DNA of 64,000 nucleotides from UBA1227 sp963629305 (GTDB lineage Bacteria; Bacillota; Clostridia; Oscillospirales; Acutalibacteraceae): assembly GCA_963629305.1 (NCBI GenBank), contig CAVGIJ010000002.1, positions 1-64,000 on the forward strand, written 5' to 3'. A program made the translations under genes and the position numbers. The notes under the pieces were generated by a model, which did no database searches, was not told the origin of the DNA, and saw nothing but the letters and a program-made list of their open reading frames with translations. This document shows positions 16,350 to 24,592 of this stretch, one piece after another; position 1 is the stretch's first letter; each line of letters opens with the position of its first letter.

Positions 16350-16384
16350 AAGGTAGCACATATATGTGCTACCTTATTTTTTTC
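16350..16384 (+). terminator. Terminator of the ftsEX-M23-S41 operon
   Basis: A perfect 13-bp palindromic stem (AAGGTAGCACATA with TATGTGCTACCTT, 16350-16375) followed by ATTTTTTTC. Confidence 0.88.
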
Positions 16385-16402
16385 AAAAGGGGTAGAGTGC
16401 CA

Positions 16403-18406
16403 ATGAGTTCTAATCGGATTTTATCTATAATTATGTCATTGATTGTTGTTTTGACAATTGCTATAACGCCACTTACGGTTGCTACAGCCGAAGGAGAGAC
16501 TGACCCTTCAGAATCAAATCCATCTGTGTCGGAACCGACTGTATCAGAGCCTACAAGTTCAGAAATTTCGAGCTCAGAGGTATCAACTTCAAAGGAGAAT
16601 ACAACGGCTGCCACGGAAAAGACTACAGCCACAACCAAAAAGACAACAACCACGAAGAAAAGAACCTCAACAACCAAGAAGGCTACTACAACCAAAAATA
16701 AATCAACTGCAACAAGTAAAAAAACTGCTTCCGTGCAGACTACTGCGACAAAGGTAAAGGCCACAAAAGCAGCTTCAGTACAACAAACATCAGCTGTTTC
16801 TGAAGCTTCCGATGAGAGTGCACTGTTGTCTCTCAGTATAAAGACAACAGACGGAAATGAACTTCTTAAGGCATTTGTACCCGATGTCCACTCTTATACG
16901 GTGACTGTTCCCGCATATACGAACAATCTTCTTGTTACCCCAACATATTCTGAACAATCAGATGTTGAAATAATCGGCGCGGATGATCTTAAAGCAAACA
17001 ACTATACCGTAACAATAACTCTGAAAAATTCTGATGGAACAAATGAGGTCTATACCGTAAATGTAGAAGGTGCGGTTCCAAAAAGCACAGTTAAGGAGGA
17101 TAGCGAGGGCTTTATGAAAGTCGTTATCGGTGTTATAATCGCATCTGCGGTTGCACTCGTAGCTATTGTTATTTTCGGTGTTGTCAGCATCATAAGAAAT
17201 AAGAGACTTTCAAATTCAGTAAATTATAACTTCAATCTCGGAAGCGGAGAGGCATCATCAGAGGATTTCACAGACAGAAAGTTCTCAGGTACATATACCG
17301 GCATAGATTTTTCCAATACGGGAAGCGGTATTAATTATGACTTTATTGAAAAGATGGCTGAAAATTATGAGCCAATCTCAACGGTGGGGCCGATTAGCGT
17401 GCCGCGTGAGGATGCAAAGCCTCTTATGGAGATGAATCCAAGCGTTGAACAGGTTGAATTTGTTGCCGACAAGCCGGGAATAAAAATACCTGAAGAATAT
17501 TCAGAAACAACGAGTCCTGCTACTGATATCCCGGATGAATTGCCGATCGAATTCAGTGCACCGACACCTATAATTAATCTTGAACAAACTGATGATATTG
17601 CAAACGCCGGATTTGAACCTATTCCGGAGGATGTCCCGATTATAAATATGGCAGAGGAAGTTCAGCCGGTTGTCGAAGAGACACCAATCGAGCCGGTTGT
17701 CGAAGAGATACCAATTGAGCCGGTTGTCGAAGAGATACCAATTGAGCCGGTTGTCGAGGAGACACCAATTGAGCCAATTGTCGAAGAAACACCAATCGAG
17801 CCAATTATTGAAGAGACACCAATCGAGCCGGTTGTCGAAGAGACACCAATCGAGCCGGTTGTCGAAGAGACACCAATCGAGCCGGTTGTCGAAGAGACAC
17901 CAATCGAGCCGGTTGTCGAAGAGACACCAATCGAGCCGGTTGTCGAAGAGACACCAATCGAGCCGGTTGTCGAAGAGACACCAATCGAGCCAATTATTGA
18001 AGAGACACCAATTGAGCCGGTTGTCGAAGAAACACCGGTAGAACCGATTGCCGAGGAGCCAATTTCATCTGAAGATCAGATACATCTGAACTTTGATTCT
18101 ACTATGGATGGCTTTTTGTCAGAACCGGTACTTGACCTTCCGTCTGAACCTTTTGCAGGTGCGTATGTTGAAGCGATTGAGCCAACAATTCCTGCAGGAT
18201 TCACAGAAAACGTTACTCAACCGACACAAGATTCTGAGCCACTTCCGGAACCAGAGCCACTTCCGGAGTCGGAGCCACTTCCGGAGTCGGAGCCACTTCT
18301 GGAACCGGAACCTGAACCGCAATTTCAGGATTATGCTTTCCACCTTCCGTACGAGGCAGGAAAAACACTCGGAAGAAATCCGTTTGAACAGAGTGCGGAT
18401 GATTGA
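16403..18406 (+). CDS. Repeat-rich single-pass membrane protein with cadherin-like domain
   Basis: 667 residues in five parts: a signal peptide (about 1-30); an S/T/K-rich linker dominated by TTKKTTTT-type repeats (about 35-135); a cadherin-like beta-sandwich domain (about 145-222: ELLKAFVPDVHSYTVTVPAYTNNLLVTPTYSEQSDVEI...YTVNVEG); a membrane helix (about 236-262); and a very acidic cytoplasmic tail. The tail holds 14 tandem copies of a 9-residue unit of the type PVVEETPIE, then EPLPES repeats. The long +2-frame and reverse-strand ORFs over the repeat are shadows. The ATG at 16403 follows AAAGGGG and begins the signal peptide. It has its own promoter downstream of the ftsEX operon. Function unknown; surface adhesion or envelope signalling is inference. 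Confidence 0.85.
   Translation: MSSNRILSIIMSLIVVLTIAITPLTVATAEGETDPSESNPSVSEPTVSEPTSSEISSSEVSTSKENTTAATEKTTATTKKTTTTKKRTSTTKKATTTKNKSTATSKKTASVQTTATKVKATKAASVQQTSAVSEASDESALLSLSIKTTDGNELLKAFVPDVHSYTVTVPAYTNNLLVTPTYSEQSDVEIIGADDLKANNYTVTITLKNSDGTNEVYTVNVEGAVPKSTVKEDSEGFMKVVIGVIIASAVALVAIVIFGVVSIIRNKRLSNSVNYNFNLGSGEASSEDFTDRKFSGTYTGIDFSNTGSGINYDFIEKMAENYEPISTVGPISVPREDAKPLMEMNPSVEQVEFVADKPGIKIPEEYSETTSPATDIPDELPIEFSAPTPIINLEQTDDIANAGFEPIPEDVPIINMAEEVQPVVEETPIEPVVEEIPIEPVVEEIPIEPVVEETPIEPIVEETPIEPIIEETPIEPVVEETPIEPVVEETPIEPVVEETPIEPVVEETPIEPVVEETPIEPVVEETPIEPIIEETPIEPVVEETPVEPIAEEPISSEDQIHLNFDSTMDGFLSEPVLDLPSEPFAGAYVEAIEPTIPAGFTENVTQPTQDSEPLPEPEPLPESEPLPESEPLLEPEPEPQFQDYAFHLPYEAGKTLGRNPFEQSADD
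17666..18043 (+). repeat. 27-bp tandem repeat, 14 units, coding
   Basis: Fourteen head-to-tail 27-base units encode PVVEETPIE or close variants. Units 7-12 (17828-17989) are identical at the DNA level. Flanking units differ at a few bases (PIVEE, PIIEE, PVVEEIP). The unit length is a multiple of three, so copy-number changes keep the frame. Confidence 0.97.
18236..18306 (+). repeat. 18-bp tandem repeat encoding EPLPES
   Basis: Three to four units of an 18-base repeat (core CCACTTCCGGAGTCGGAG) encode EPLPES/EPLPEP near the C-terminus of the membrane protein. Confidence 0.85.
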
Positions 18407-18411
18407 TAACA

Positions 18412-18450
18412 AAAACAAAAAAACGCCGTACCTACGTTAGGTACGGCGTT
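18412..18450. terminator. Bidirectional terminator between the membrane protein and tetR
   Basis: A perfect 13-bp stem, AACGCCGTACCTA with TAGGTACGGCGTT (18422-18450), with a 3-base loop. On the minus strand it is followed by a run of seven T and then GTTTTTG, which makes a strong terminator for tetR. On the plus strand the following GCTGCTTTT is weaker. Confidence 0.85.
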
Positions 18451-18507
18451 GCTGCTTTTAACCTGAAATCGGTTTTTTTCAGACTTGCACTACGACACTT
18501 TTATTTA

Positions 18508-19080
18508 TTATTCTTTGACATCTTGTATAAGCCTTACAAAATCATCCGTCTTCTTTATGAACTCATCAATGTCGATTTGAGGATTGTGCAGGCCTTTTTG
18601 TATGATAAGACCATCGGAAACGAGAAGGGTAATCCATGCAATGTAATCCGCGCTTTCACTTCCGATTCGTTCCGCAATTTTTTCAGAAATAATTTTTTGG
18701 AATTTTGAGTACCTTTCAAGAAGTTTTTCGGCAATTTCATCATTCCCGATGCATGCATTGTAAAGCAGATGAATACGAGTGTCGGAGACATTTACATTTT
18801 TTTCAATAACATATTTTATGAGTCTGTGGAGCGATGTATCTTTACCTTTATCCTCAGACCACTTTATAAAATTGTCCCATTGTTCATCAAGATATCTGTC
18901 GGTAATGTCAAGGAGAATGTCCTCTTTAACCTTATAATGATAGTATAAGGTACCCTTGGATATACCGGCCGCTTTTGCGATTGTTGCCAGAGAAAGGTCG
19001 GCAAGGGAGTTTTCTTTGAGTAATTCTTCCGTTGAATCCATAATGATATCTTTAACGTTTTCTTTTCTGGGTGCAGCCAT
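18508..19080 (-). CDS. TetR/AcrR-family transcriptional regulator
   Basis: 190 residues. The N-terminal helix-turn-helix (about 8-53: VKDIIMDSTEELLKENSLADLSLATIAKAAGISKGTLYYHYKVKEDIL) is the TetR signature. The rest is a helical ligand-binding and dimer domain that I cannot assign to a ligand. The ATG at 19080 is chosen because AAGGAG lies just upstream; an in-frame ATG 11 codons earlier lacks such a site. It is divergent from the glycerol-3-phosphate dehydrogenase-like operon. A palindrome covers that operon's start site, so this protein most likely represses it. Confidence 0.92.
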   Translation of the reverse strand: MAAPRKENVKDIIMDSTEELLKENSLADLSLATIAKAAGISKGTLYYHYKVKEDILLDITDRYLDEQWDNFIKWSEDKGKDTSLHRLIKYVIEKNVNVSDTRIHLLYNACIGNDEIAEKLLERYSKFQKIISEKIAERIGSESADYIAWITLLVSDGLIIQKGLHNPQIDIDEFIKKTDDFVRLIQDVKE

Positions 19081-19111
19081 TATTTTCTCCTTATTGTTAA
19101 AGTGCACCAAC

Positions 19112-19140
19112 ATTGTAACAGTTTTATGTGTATAAGTCCA
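19112..19140 (-). promoter_or_regulatory. tetR promoter (minus strand)
   Basis: On the minus strand, TGGACT (19140-19135), a 17-base spacer and TACAAT (19117-19112). Its -35 lies back to back with the -35 of the divergent operon promoter, only one base apart. Confidence 0.55.
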
Positions 19141-19141
19141 G

Positions 19142-19170
19142 TTGACTTTATAAGATTATAGTTGTATAAT
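19142..19170 (+). promoter_or_regulatory. Promoter of the glycerol-3-phosphate dehydrogenase-like operon
   Basis: TTGACT at 19142-19147, a 17-base spacer and a perfect TATAAT at 19165-19170. The start site would be near 19177, immediately before the palindromic operator. Confidence 0.8.
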
Positions 19171-19181
19171 ATCATCTAGTA

Positions 19182-19201
19182 AGTCGGTCGAACGACCGAC
19201 T
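19182..19201. promoter_or_regulatory. Probable TetR operator palindrome
   Basis: AGTCGGTCG (19182-19190), two central bases, and CGACCGACT (19193-19201): perfect 9-bp arms. It lies at about +5 to +25 of the operon promoter, where a bound dimer would block initiation or early elongation. Its size suits a TetR dimer. Confidence 0.75.
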
Positions 19202-19224
19202 AAAACGGAAAAGGGTGTCATCGG

Positions 19225-20955
19225 ATGAATATTGAAAAAATTCAGGACAAACTTTCGAAGAAGTATGGTGACAGGGTAAAGGTTACACTTGAGGACAACA
19301 TCATACGACTTACCGGAAGTCTTGATCGCTGGGAAGATGTCTTTGACGCATGTGCAACGGCAGCACATAAGAATTCAAAAATTCATGTTGTAAATGATAT
19401 TGAATTTACCGGTGCTGAGATTCCGAAGATGAGAGTACCATCGCTTAAGGACAACGAACTTGAAGGAAAGACTCCTGATGTTCTTGTAATAGGCGGCGGT
19501 ATTTCGGGTTGTTCAATTGCCCGTGAGCTTTCAAAATGGAATCTTGACATAATGCTTGTTGAGAAAGAAGCGGATTTTGCTCTCCAGGCATCCGGACGAA
19601 ATGACGGAGAGGTTCACGTAGGCTTTGATCTTTCAAAGGGTTCCCTTAAGCAGAAGTATGTTTTGCTCGGCAATCACATGTATGACAAAGTATGTGAGGA
19701 GCTGGATGTACCTTTTAAGAGAATAGGACAGTATGCGGGCTTTACGCAGAGCTGGCTCTTTGTTCCCGTATTTGTTCTTTCTTTGTGGAGAAAGTATCAT
19801 GACGGTGTAACAGATACACACTTTGTTACAAGGAAGAAGCTTCTTTCATCACAGCCGACATTTGATAAAAAAATGCGTTTTGCTGTCTACAACAGTTCGG
19901 CAGGCGTTGTTTGCCCTTACGGACTTACCATCGCTTATGCGGAGAATGCTGCTGAAAACGGCGTGAATGCTTATCTTAATACTGCTGTTCTTTCCATGGA
20001 CACGGATGAAAACGGAAATATCACGGCAGTTCATACAAACAGAGGAACTGTTTATCCGAAGATTGTAGTAAATGCAGCCGGTGTATTTGCAGATGATGTT
20101 GCGGAAATGGCACATGACCGTTTCTACTCAATTCATCCGCGACGCGGAACAAACTCAATTCAGGACAGAAAATCATCGGGTATCATAAACACAATCGCTT
20201 CTGTTCAGCATATTAAACTTAAAAAGACAAAGAGTCATACAAAGGGCGGTGGACTTATTCACACGGTACACGACAACATTTTGGCAGGACCGGATGCTGT
20301 TGAGTGCTATGAGAAAGAGGATACATCGACAAGGCCTGAAAGTATAAAGACTGTTTACGATAAGCAGAAAGGAACAGTTCCTACTGCAAGTGAAAGAGAT
20401 ATTATCACATACTTTACGGGTGTACGCGCTCCTACCTTTGAAGAGGACTTTGTTATTGAGTGGGGTAGAAAGTGCCCTAATATGCTTCACTGCGGAGGCA
20501 TCCAATCGCCCGGTCTTACAGCCGCTCCCGCATTTGCTCTGGATATTGAGAAGATGGTAGTGGACAAGCTTGGCGGTGAGGGTAAAGTTACACGTAATAA
20601 AGATTATAATCCTATAAGACACGGTGTTCCCGTCCTTAACAAGATGGATCCTAAAGAGCGTGCAAGGATGATAGCTGAAAATCCTGATTACGGTGTTATC
20701 ATATGCCGCTGCGAGGAGATCTCAAAGGGTGAAATCATAGATGCGCTTAATCGCCCGCTTTGCCCGCCGACAGTGGATGCCATAAAGAAACGTATCCGTC
20801 CGGGTATGGGTCGTTGTCAAGGTGGTTTTTGTATGCCTCTTGTTACAAAGATTATTGCGGAACATGAAAACATCAAGCTTTCAGATGTTAAGAAATCTTC
20901 CGCGGAATCCGTAATTGTTTACGGAGAAACAAAGGGAGGTGCCACAAATGATTAA
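19225..20955 (+). CDS. Anaerobic glycerol-3-phosphate dehydrogenase-like flavoprotein (GlpA-like) with BON-like N-terminus
   Basis: 576 residues in three parts. Residues 1-65 (KIQDKLSKKYGDRVKVTLEDNIIRLTGSLDRWEDVFDACATAAHK...HVVNDIEF) resemble a BON domain. Residues about 85-450 are a DAO-type FAD oxidoreductase with Rossmann motif VLVIGGGISGCSIARELS and SGRNDGEVHVGFD. The C-terminal 100 residues hold a BFD-like [2Fe-2S] domain with cysteines in IICRCEE and GRCQGGFC. E. coli GlpA also ends in a BFD domain; the BON-like front is unusual. It is expected to oxidise glycerol-3-phosphate to DHAP and pass electrons to the next gene product. It overlaps the next gene by 8 bases. Confidence 0.85.
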   Translation: MNIEKIQDKLSKKYGDRVKVTLEDNIIRLTGSLDRWEDVFDACATAAHKNSKIHVVNDIEFTGAEIPKMRVPSLKDNELEGKTPDVLVIGGGISGCSIARELSKWNLDIMLVEKEADFALQASGRNDGEVHVGFDLSKGSLKQKYVLLGNHMYDKVCEELDVPFKRIGQYAGFTQSWLFVPVFVLSLWRKYHDGVTDTHFVTRKKLLSSQPTFDKKMRFAVYNSSAGVVCPYGLTIAYAENAAENGVNAYLNTAVLSMDTDENGNITAVHTNRGTVYPKIVVNAAGVFADDVAEMAHDRFYSIHPRRGTNSIQDRKSSGIINTIASVQHIKLKKTKSHTKGGGLIHTVHDNILAGPDAVECYEKEDTSTRPESIKTVYDKQKGTVPTASERDIITYFTGVRAPTFEEDFVIEWGRKCPNMLHCGGIQSPGLTAAPAFALDIEKMVVDKLGGEGKVTRNKDYNPIRHGVPVLNKMDPKERARMIAENPDYGVIICRCEEISKGEIIDALNRPLCPPTVDAIKKRIRPGMGRCQGGFCMPLVTKIIAEHENIKLSDVKKSSAESVIVYGETKGGATND

Positions 20956-22207
20956 GACGAATGTTTTGGTTATAGGCGGTGGCCCGGCAGGTCTTGCGGC
21001 AGCTATTTCCACTCATAAAAACGGTGCGGACGTTATACTTATTGAGCGTGAGGCAAGACTCGGCGGAATTCTTAAACAATGTATACACGACGGATTCGGA
21101 CTTGTACGTTTTAAAGAAAAACTTTCGGGTCCTGAGTATGCCGAGCGCTTCATAGATGAGTTCAATGAACTTGGCATTAAAGCAATGCTTCTTACGTTTG
21201 TAACGGACGTAAAGAAGCTTGACGACGGTACTTTCAAGACAACAGTAGTAAGTCGTGACGGAGTTACGGATATTTTATCCGAGTCGCTCATACTTGCAAC
21301 AGGCTGCCGAGAGCGTACAAGCAAGCAGGTTTTCATACACGGTACGAGACCTGCCGGCATATTTACGGCAGGCACAGCACAGCACTTCACCAATTTGCTC
21401 GGTGAACTTCCTGCAAAGAGATGCGTAATTCTCGGCTCAGGTGATATCGGCCTTATCATGGCTCGCCGTTTGACCCTTGAGGGCGCAAAGGTTCTCGGTG
21501 TTTATGAGGTTAAGCCTACACCATCCGGACTTACAAGAAATATTCATCAATGTCTTAACGACTTTGATATTCCTCTTCATCTTTCACACACCGTTACACG
21601 TGTATTCGGTGAGGACAGACTTACAGCCGTTGAAATTGCACAGGTAGACGAAAAGATGAGACCTATAAAGGGTACGGAGGAGATAATCGAATGTGATGCC
21701 CTTATACTCTCAGTCGGTCTTATTCCGGAGAATGAAATTGCCGAAAAACTCGGTGTAAAGCTTGATCCGAGAACAAAAGGACCGCGTTGCGATGCAAGCC
21801 TTATGACAACTGTACCGGGAATTTTCTCCTGCGGAAATGCTCTCCATGTAAATGACCTTGTTGACTACGTTTCGGAGAGCGGCGAGACAGCGGGCAAATC
21901 TGCGGCAACATACGTGGGTGCTGAGAGAAAAACCGTCGGTGTTGAGCCCGGTGACAAGATTCTTTACATTGTCCCGCAGAGCATTGATGTACTTTCTGAC
22001 AACAGAGAAACGGTTGTTTACTTCAGAAGCCGTGACGTGTATGATAACAGTATATTCAGAGTAACAGTTGACGGGAAAACAGTATTTGAAAAAAAATATG
22101 CATTTCTCCGTCCGCCGGAGATGGAAAAAGTAATTGTTGACTTTACATCTTGCGGTGTCACCGAAAACAGTGTTATTAAAGCGGAAATTGAGGTGATAGA
22201 CAAATGA
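20948..22207 (+). CDS. FAD/NAD(P)-dependent oxidoreductase, partner of the GlpA-like protein
   Basis: 419 residues of the pyridine nucleotide-disulphide reductase class. An N-terminal FAD Rossmann motif (VLVIGGGPAGLAAAIS), a second nucleotide-binding motif (CVILGSGDIGLIMARRL, about residues 160-177) and a C-terminal FAD motif (GIFSCGNALHVNDLVDYVSESG) are visible. In Clostridia this protein is typically encoded between a GlpA-like gene and a DUF1667 gene, and probably moves electrons between flavin, iron-sulfur centres and NAD(P). The ATG at 20948 follows AAAGGGAGG and gives the Rossmann motif at the very N-terminus. It overlaps both neighbours (8 and 4 bases). Confidence 0.88.
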   Translation: MIKTNVLVIGGGPAGLAAAISTHKNGADVILIEREARLGGILKQCIHDGFGLVRFKEKLSGPEYAERFIDEFNELGIKAMLLTFVTDVKKLDDGTFKTTVVSRDGVTDILSESLILATGCRERTSKQVFIHGTRPAGIFTAGTAQHFTNLLGELPAKRCVILGSGDIGLIMARRLTLEGAKVLGVYEVKPTPSGLTRNIHQCLNDFDIPLHLSHTVTRVFGEDRLTAVEIAQVDEKMRPIKGTEEIIECDALILSVGLIPENEIAEKLGVKLDPRTKGPRCDASLMTTVPGIFSCGNALHVNDLVDYVSESGETAGKSAATYVGAERKTVGVEPGDKILYIVPQSIDVLSDNRETVVYFRSRDVYDNSIFRVTVDGKTVFEKKYAFLRPPEMEKVIVDFTSCGVTENSVIKAEIEVIDK

Positions 22208-22572
22208 GTAAGAGTACAATAGTTTGCATTAACTGTCCGCGTGGCTGTACAATGGAGGTTGAACAAAACGGTGATGAGATAAAGGTTACCGGAAACTTCT
22301 GTAAACGCGGTGAGCAGTTCGCACACAATGAGCTTACAAATCCTATGAGAACAATTTGCTCAACGGTACGTACTACATTTGCAGAGGCACCTGTTATTCC
22401 GTGCAGAGTTTCATGCGACATACCGAAAAACAGGATTTTCGACGTTATGGCTGAAATAAACAAAGCAGTCGTTGACAAGCCGATACACAGAGGGGATGTT
22501 ATTATTCCTCACGTACTCGGACTTGAGGCTGACGTAATAGCGACATCTGACTTACTTGCAGAGCTTAAGTAA
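22204..22572 (+). CDS. DUF1667 cysteine-rich protein
   Basis: 122 residues. Cysteines in CINCPRGCTMEVE (near the N-terminus) and NFCKRGEQFAHNELTNP are the DUF1667 hallmark and could bind an iron-sulfur cluster or zinc. The family is encoded beside glycerol-3-phosphate dehydrogenase-like operons, and an electron-transfer subunit role is widely assumed but not shown. The ATGA overlap with the upstream gene implies translational coupling and a stoichiometric complex with the two flavoproteins. Confidence 0.9.
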   Translation: MSKSTIVCINCPRGCTMEVEQNGDEIKVTGNFCKRGEQFAHNELTNPMRTICSTVRTTFAEAPVIPCRVSCDIPKNRIFDVMAEINKAVVDKPIHRGDVIIPHVLGLEADVIATSDLLAELK

Positions 22573-22641
22573 GGTGTAAATAAATAAAAAGCAGGCAAAT
22601 TTACAATAAAACCAAATAAAAAACAAAAAGGAGTTTTAACT

Positions 22642-24405
22642 ATGGGTTACAAACCGTATAAGGGCTTTGAGCCGAAGTGGATTAAAGAAGCAGCTCCGGC
22701 TGACACTTACCGTTCAATCTTCCGCTGGGGAGATCCTAACCATTTCAAATTTCCGAAAGAGTCTCTTTACAACATGGTAAAGGACAGAATCGGTGTTACC
22801 GACGACTATTGTAAAGAATACAGATGTGACACAGGTCTTGAGAAGGTTGACTTCAAGGGCGAATATGCACCGAAAATGGCTGCTGAGCACGTAGAGTTTT
22901 TCAAGAGTGTTTACGGCGATGACTGGTCACAGTCAGACTATGACCGGCTCTCAGTTGCATACGGTCAGACTGCATATGACCTTTATCGTATGCGTGAGCA
23001 TAAGTTCGACAGTCTTCCGGATATTGTTCTTTATCCGAGCACATCTGAGCAGATTGAAAAGACGGTTGATTACTGTGCAAAGAATAAGATTCCTCTTTAT
23101 GTTTACGGCGGCGGCTCATCAGTTACAAGAGGCGTTGAGCCTGTAAACGGCGGCGTTTCACTTGACATGAGACGCAAGTTCACAAAGGTTATCGCATTCA
23201 ACGAGGTTGATCAGACAATCACGGTTCAGGCAGGTATGCCGGGCCCTGAGCTTGAGAAGCACCTTAACAATGCAGTTGCGGAGTTCGGTGCAAAGAGAGC
23301 ATACACATGCGGTCATTTCCCACAGTCATTTGAGTACTCATCAGTAGGCGGTTGGGTAGTAACAAGGGGTTCAGGCCAGAATTCAACTTACTATGGTTGT
23401 ATCTCTGACATAGTTATCCAGCAGAAATATGCTACTCCTGTAGGAAAAGTTCTTACTTCTCACTATCCTCGTGAGGCTACAGGTCCGAACCTCAACCAGA
23501 TAATGATGGGCTCTGAGGGAACATTCGGTGTTCTTACAGAAGTAACTCTTAAGATTTTCCGTTATATGCCTGAGAACAGGATCCGTTTCTCATTCATCTT
23601 CAAGACATGGGAATCAGCTATGGATTTCGCACGTGAGGCACTTCAGTCTGAGGCAGGTTTTTCATCGGTATTCCGTCTTTCAGACCCTGAGGAAACAAAC
23701 ATGATGCTTCGTCTTTACAACGTTGACGAAACACCTCTTCACCCGCTTCTTGAGAAGCTCGGTTACAAGGATATGGAGCGCTGCCTCTTCCTTGGATTCA
23801 CAGACGGTGAAAAGGGCTACTGCAGAAACGTTGCAAAGAATATCTATAAGATTGCACTTTCGCACGGTGCCCTTCCTCTTACAGGCGCTGTATGTAAGGG
23901 ATGGGAAAAAGGAAGATTTGATGACCCGTATATGAGAGATTCTCTTCAGGATTTCGGTATCATCATCGACACAATGGAGTGTACGGTTAACTGGTCAAAT
24001 ATGGCTCAGGTACACAAGGATGTACGTGCCGTATGTCATGCACGTCCGAACACAGTTGTTACAACTCATATGTCACATTGCTATCCGCAGGGTGCAAACC
24101 TTTACTTCATCTTTGTAGCGAAGATTGATAACTCGGAAGAGTTCAAGGAATACCATGCATCTATTCTCGACGCTATCCAGAAATCGGGTGCAGCTCTTTC
24201 TCATCATCACGGTATAGGTAAGATGTTTGCTCCATGGCTTGAAGGAAATCTCGGAAAGACAGAGTATGGTGTTATTAAGGCTCTTAAGGAATATTTTGAC
24301 CCTGATTATACAATGAATCCGGGCGGAACAATAGGCCTTGATCTTCCGGAGGATAAAAAGAGATTCCTTCGTGAGGGCTATAGCGACATGGCAGATCTTA
24401 AGTAA
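22642..24405 (+). CDS. FAD-binding oxidase resembling alkyldihydroxyacetonephosphate synthase
   Basis: 587 residues. An FAD_binding_4 (VAO-type) domain is visible around 125-310 (PDIVLYPSTSEQIEKTVDYC, PLYVYGGGSSVTRGVEP, SVGGWVVTRGSGQNSTYYG, MMGSEGTFGVLTEVTLK). The FAD-oxidase C domain ends in SHHHGIGKMFAPWLEG; the HHHGxGK motif is typical of alkyl-DHAP synthases, which swap the acyl chain of acyl-DHAP for a fatty alcohol. Bacterial members also include D-2-hydroxyacid dehydrogenases, so the reaction is uncertain. The strong AAAAGGAG site suggests high expression. It is the last gene of the TetR-controlled operon, 69 bases after the DUF1667 gene, and shares DHAP as a possible metabolite with the GlpA-like enzyme. 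Confidence 0.85.
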   Translation: MGYKPYKGFEPKWIKEAAPADTYRSIFRWGDPNHFKFPKESLYNMVKDRIGVTDDYCKEYRCDTGLEKVDFKGEYAPKMAAEHVEFFKSVYGDDWSQSDYDRLSVAYGQTAYDLYRMREHKFDSLPDIVLYPSTSEQIEKTVDYCAKNKIPLYVYGGGSSVTRGVEPVNGGVSLDMRRKFTKVIAFNEVDQTITVQAGMPGPELEKHLNNAVAEFGAKRAYTCGHFPQSFEYSSVGGWVVTRGSGQNSTYYGCISDIVIQQKYATPVGKVLTSHYPREATGPNLNQIMMGSEGTFGVLTEVTLKIFRYMPENRIRFSFIFKTWESAMDFAREALQSEAGFSSVFRLSDPEETNMMLRLYNVDETPLHPLLEKLGYKDMERCLFLGFTDGEKGYCRNVAKNIYKIALSHGALPLTGAVCKGWEKGRFDDPYMRDSLQDFGIIIDTMECTVNWSNMAQVHKDVRAVCHARPNTVVTTHMSHCYPQGANLYFIFVAKIDNSEEFKEYHASILDAIQKSGAALSHHHGIGKMFAPWLEGNLGKTEYGVIKALKEYFDPDYTMNPGGTIGLDLPEDKKRFLREGYSDMADLK

Positions 24406-24436
24406 GATTAAGTATATACATCCATCAAAAATAAAA

Positions 24437-24470
24437 CGGGCGCTCAAGCTTTGAGTGCCCGCTTTGTTTT
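24437..24470 (+). terminator. Terminator of the GlpA-like operon
   Basis: An 11-bp stem, CGGGCGCTCAA (24437-24447) with TTGAGTGCCCG (24451-24461), containing one G-U pair, then CTTTGTTTT. Confidence 0.85.
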
Positions 24471-24592
24471 GCATTTAAGTCTTATTTGTAATAAATATTT
24501 AAATGTGAACCGAATTATAGTATAATAGCATACGTAATGGTCGATGTATTTTATATCAGTCGGCATGAAATTGCTTAATTGGAGGCATGTTT

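Noticed and set aside
17670..18041. Long open frames on both strands (KRHQSSRLS and RLVSLRQPA repeats) across the 27-bp repeat
   Set aside because: They are shadows of the repeat in other frames, with no ribosome binding site or domain. The true frame is the membrane protein tail.
17666..18043. CRISPR-like array
   Set aside because: The units are directly adjacent, with no unique spacers, and they are translated in frame.
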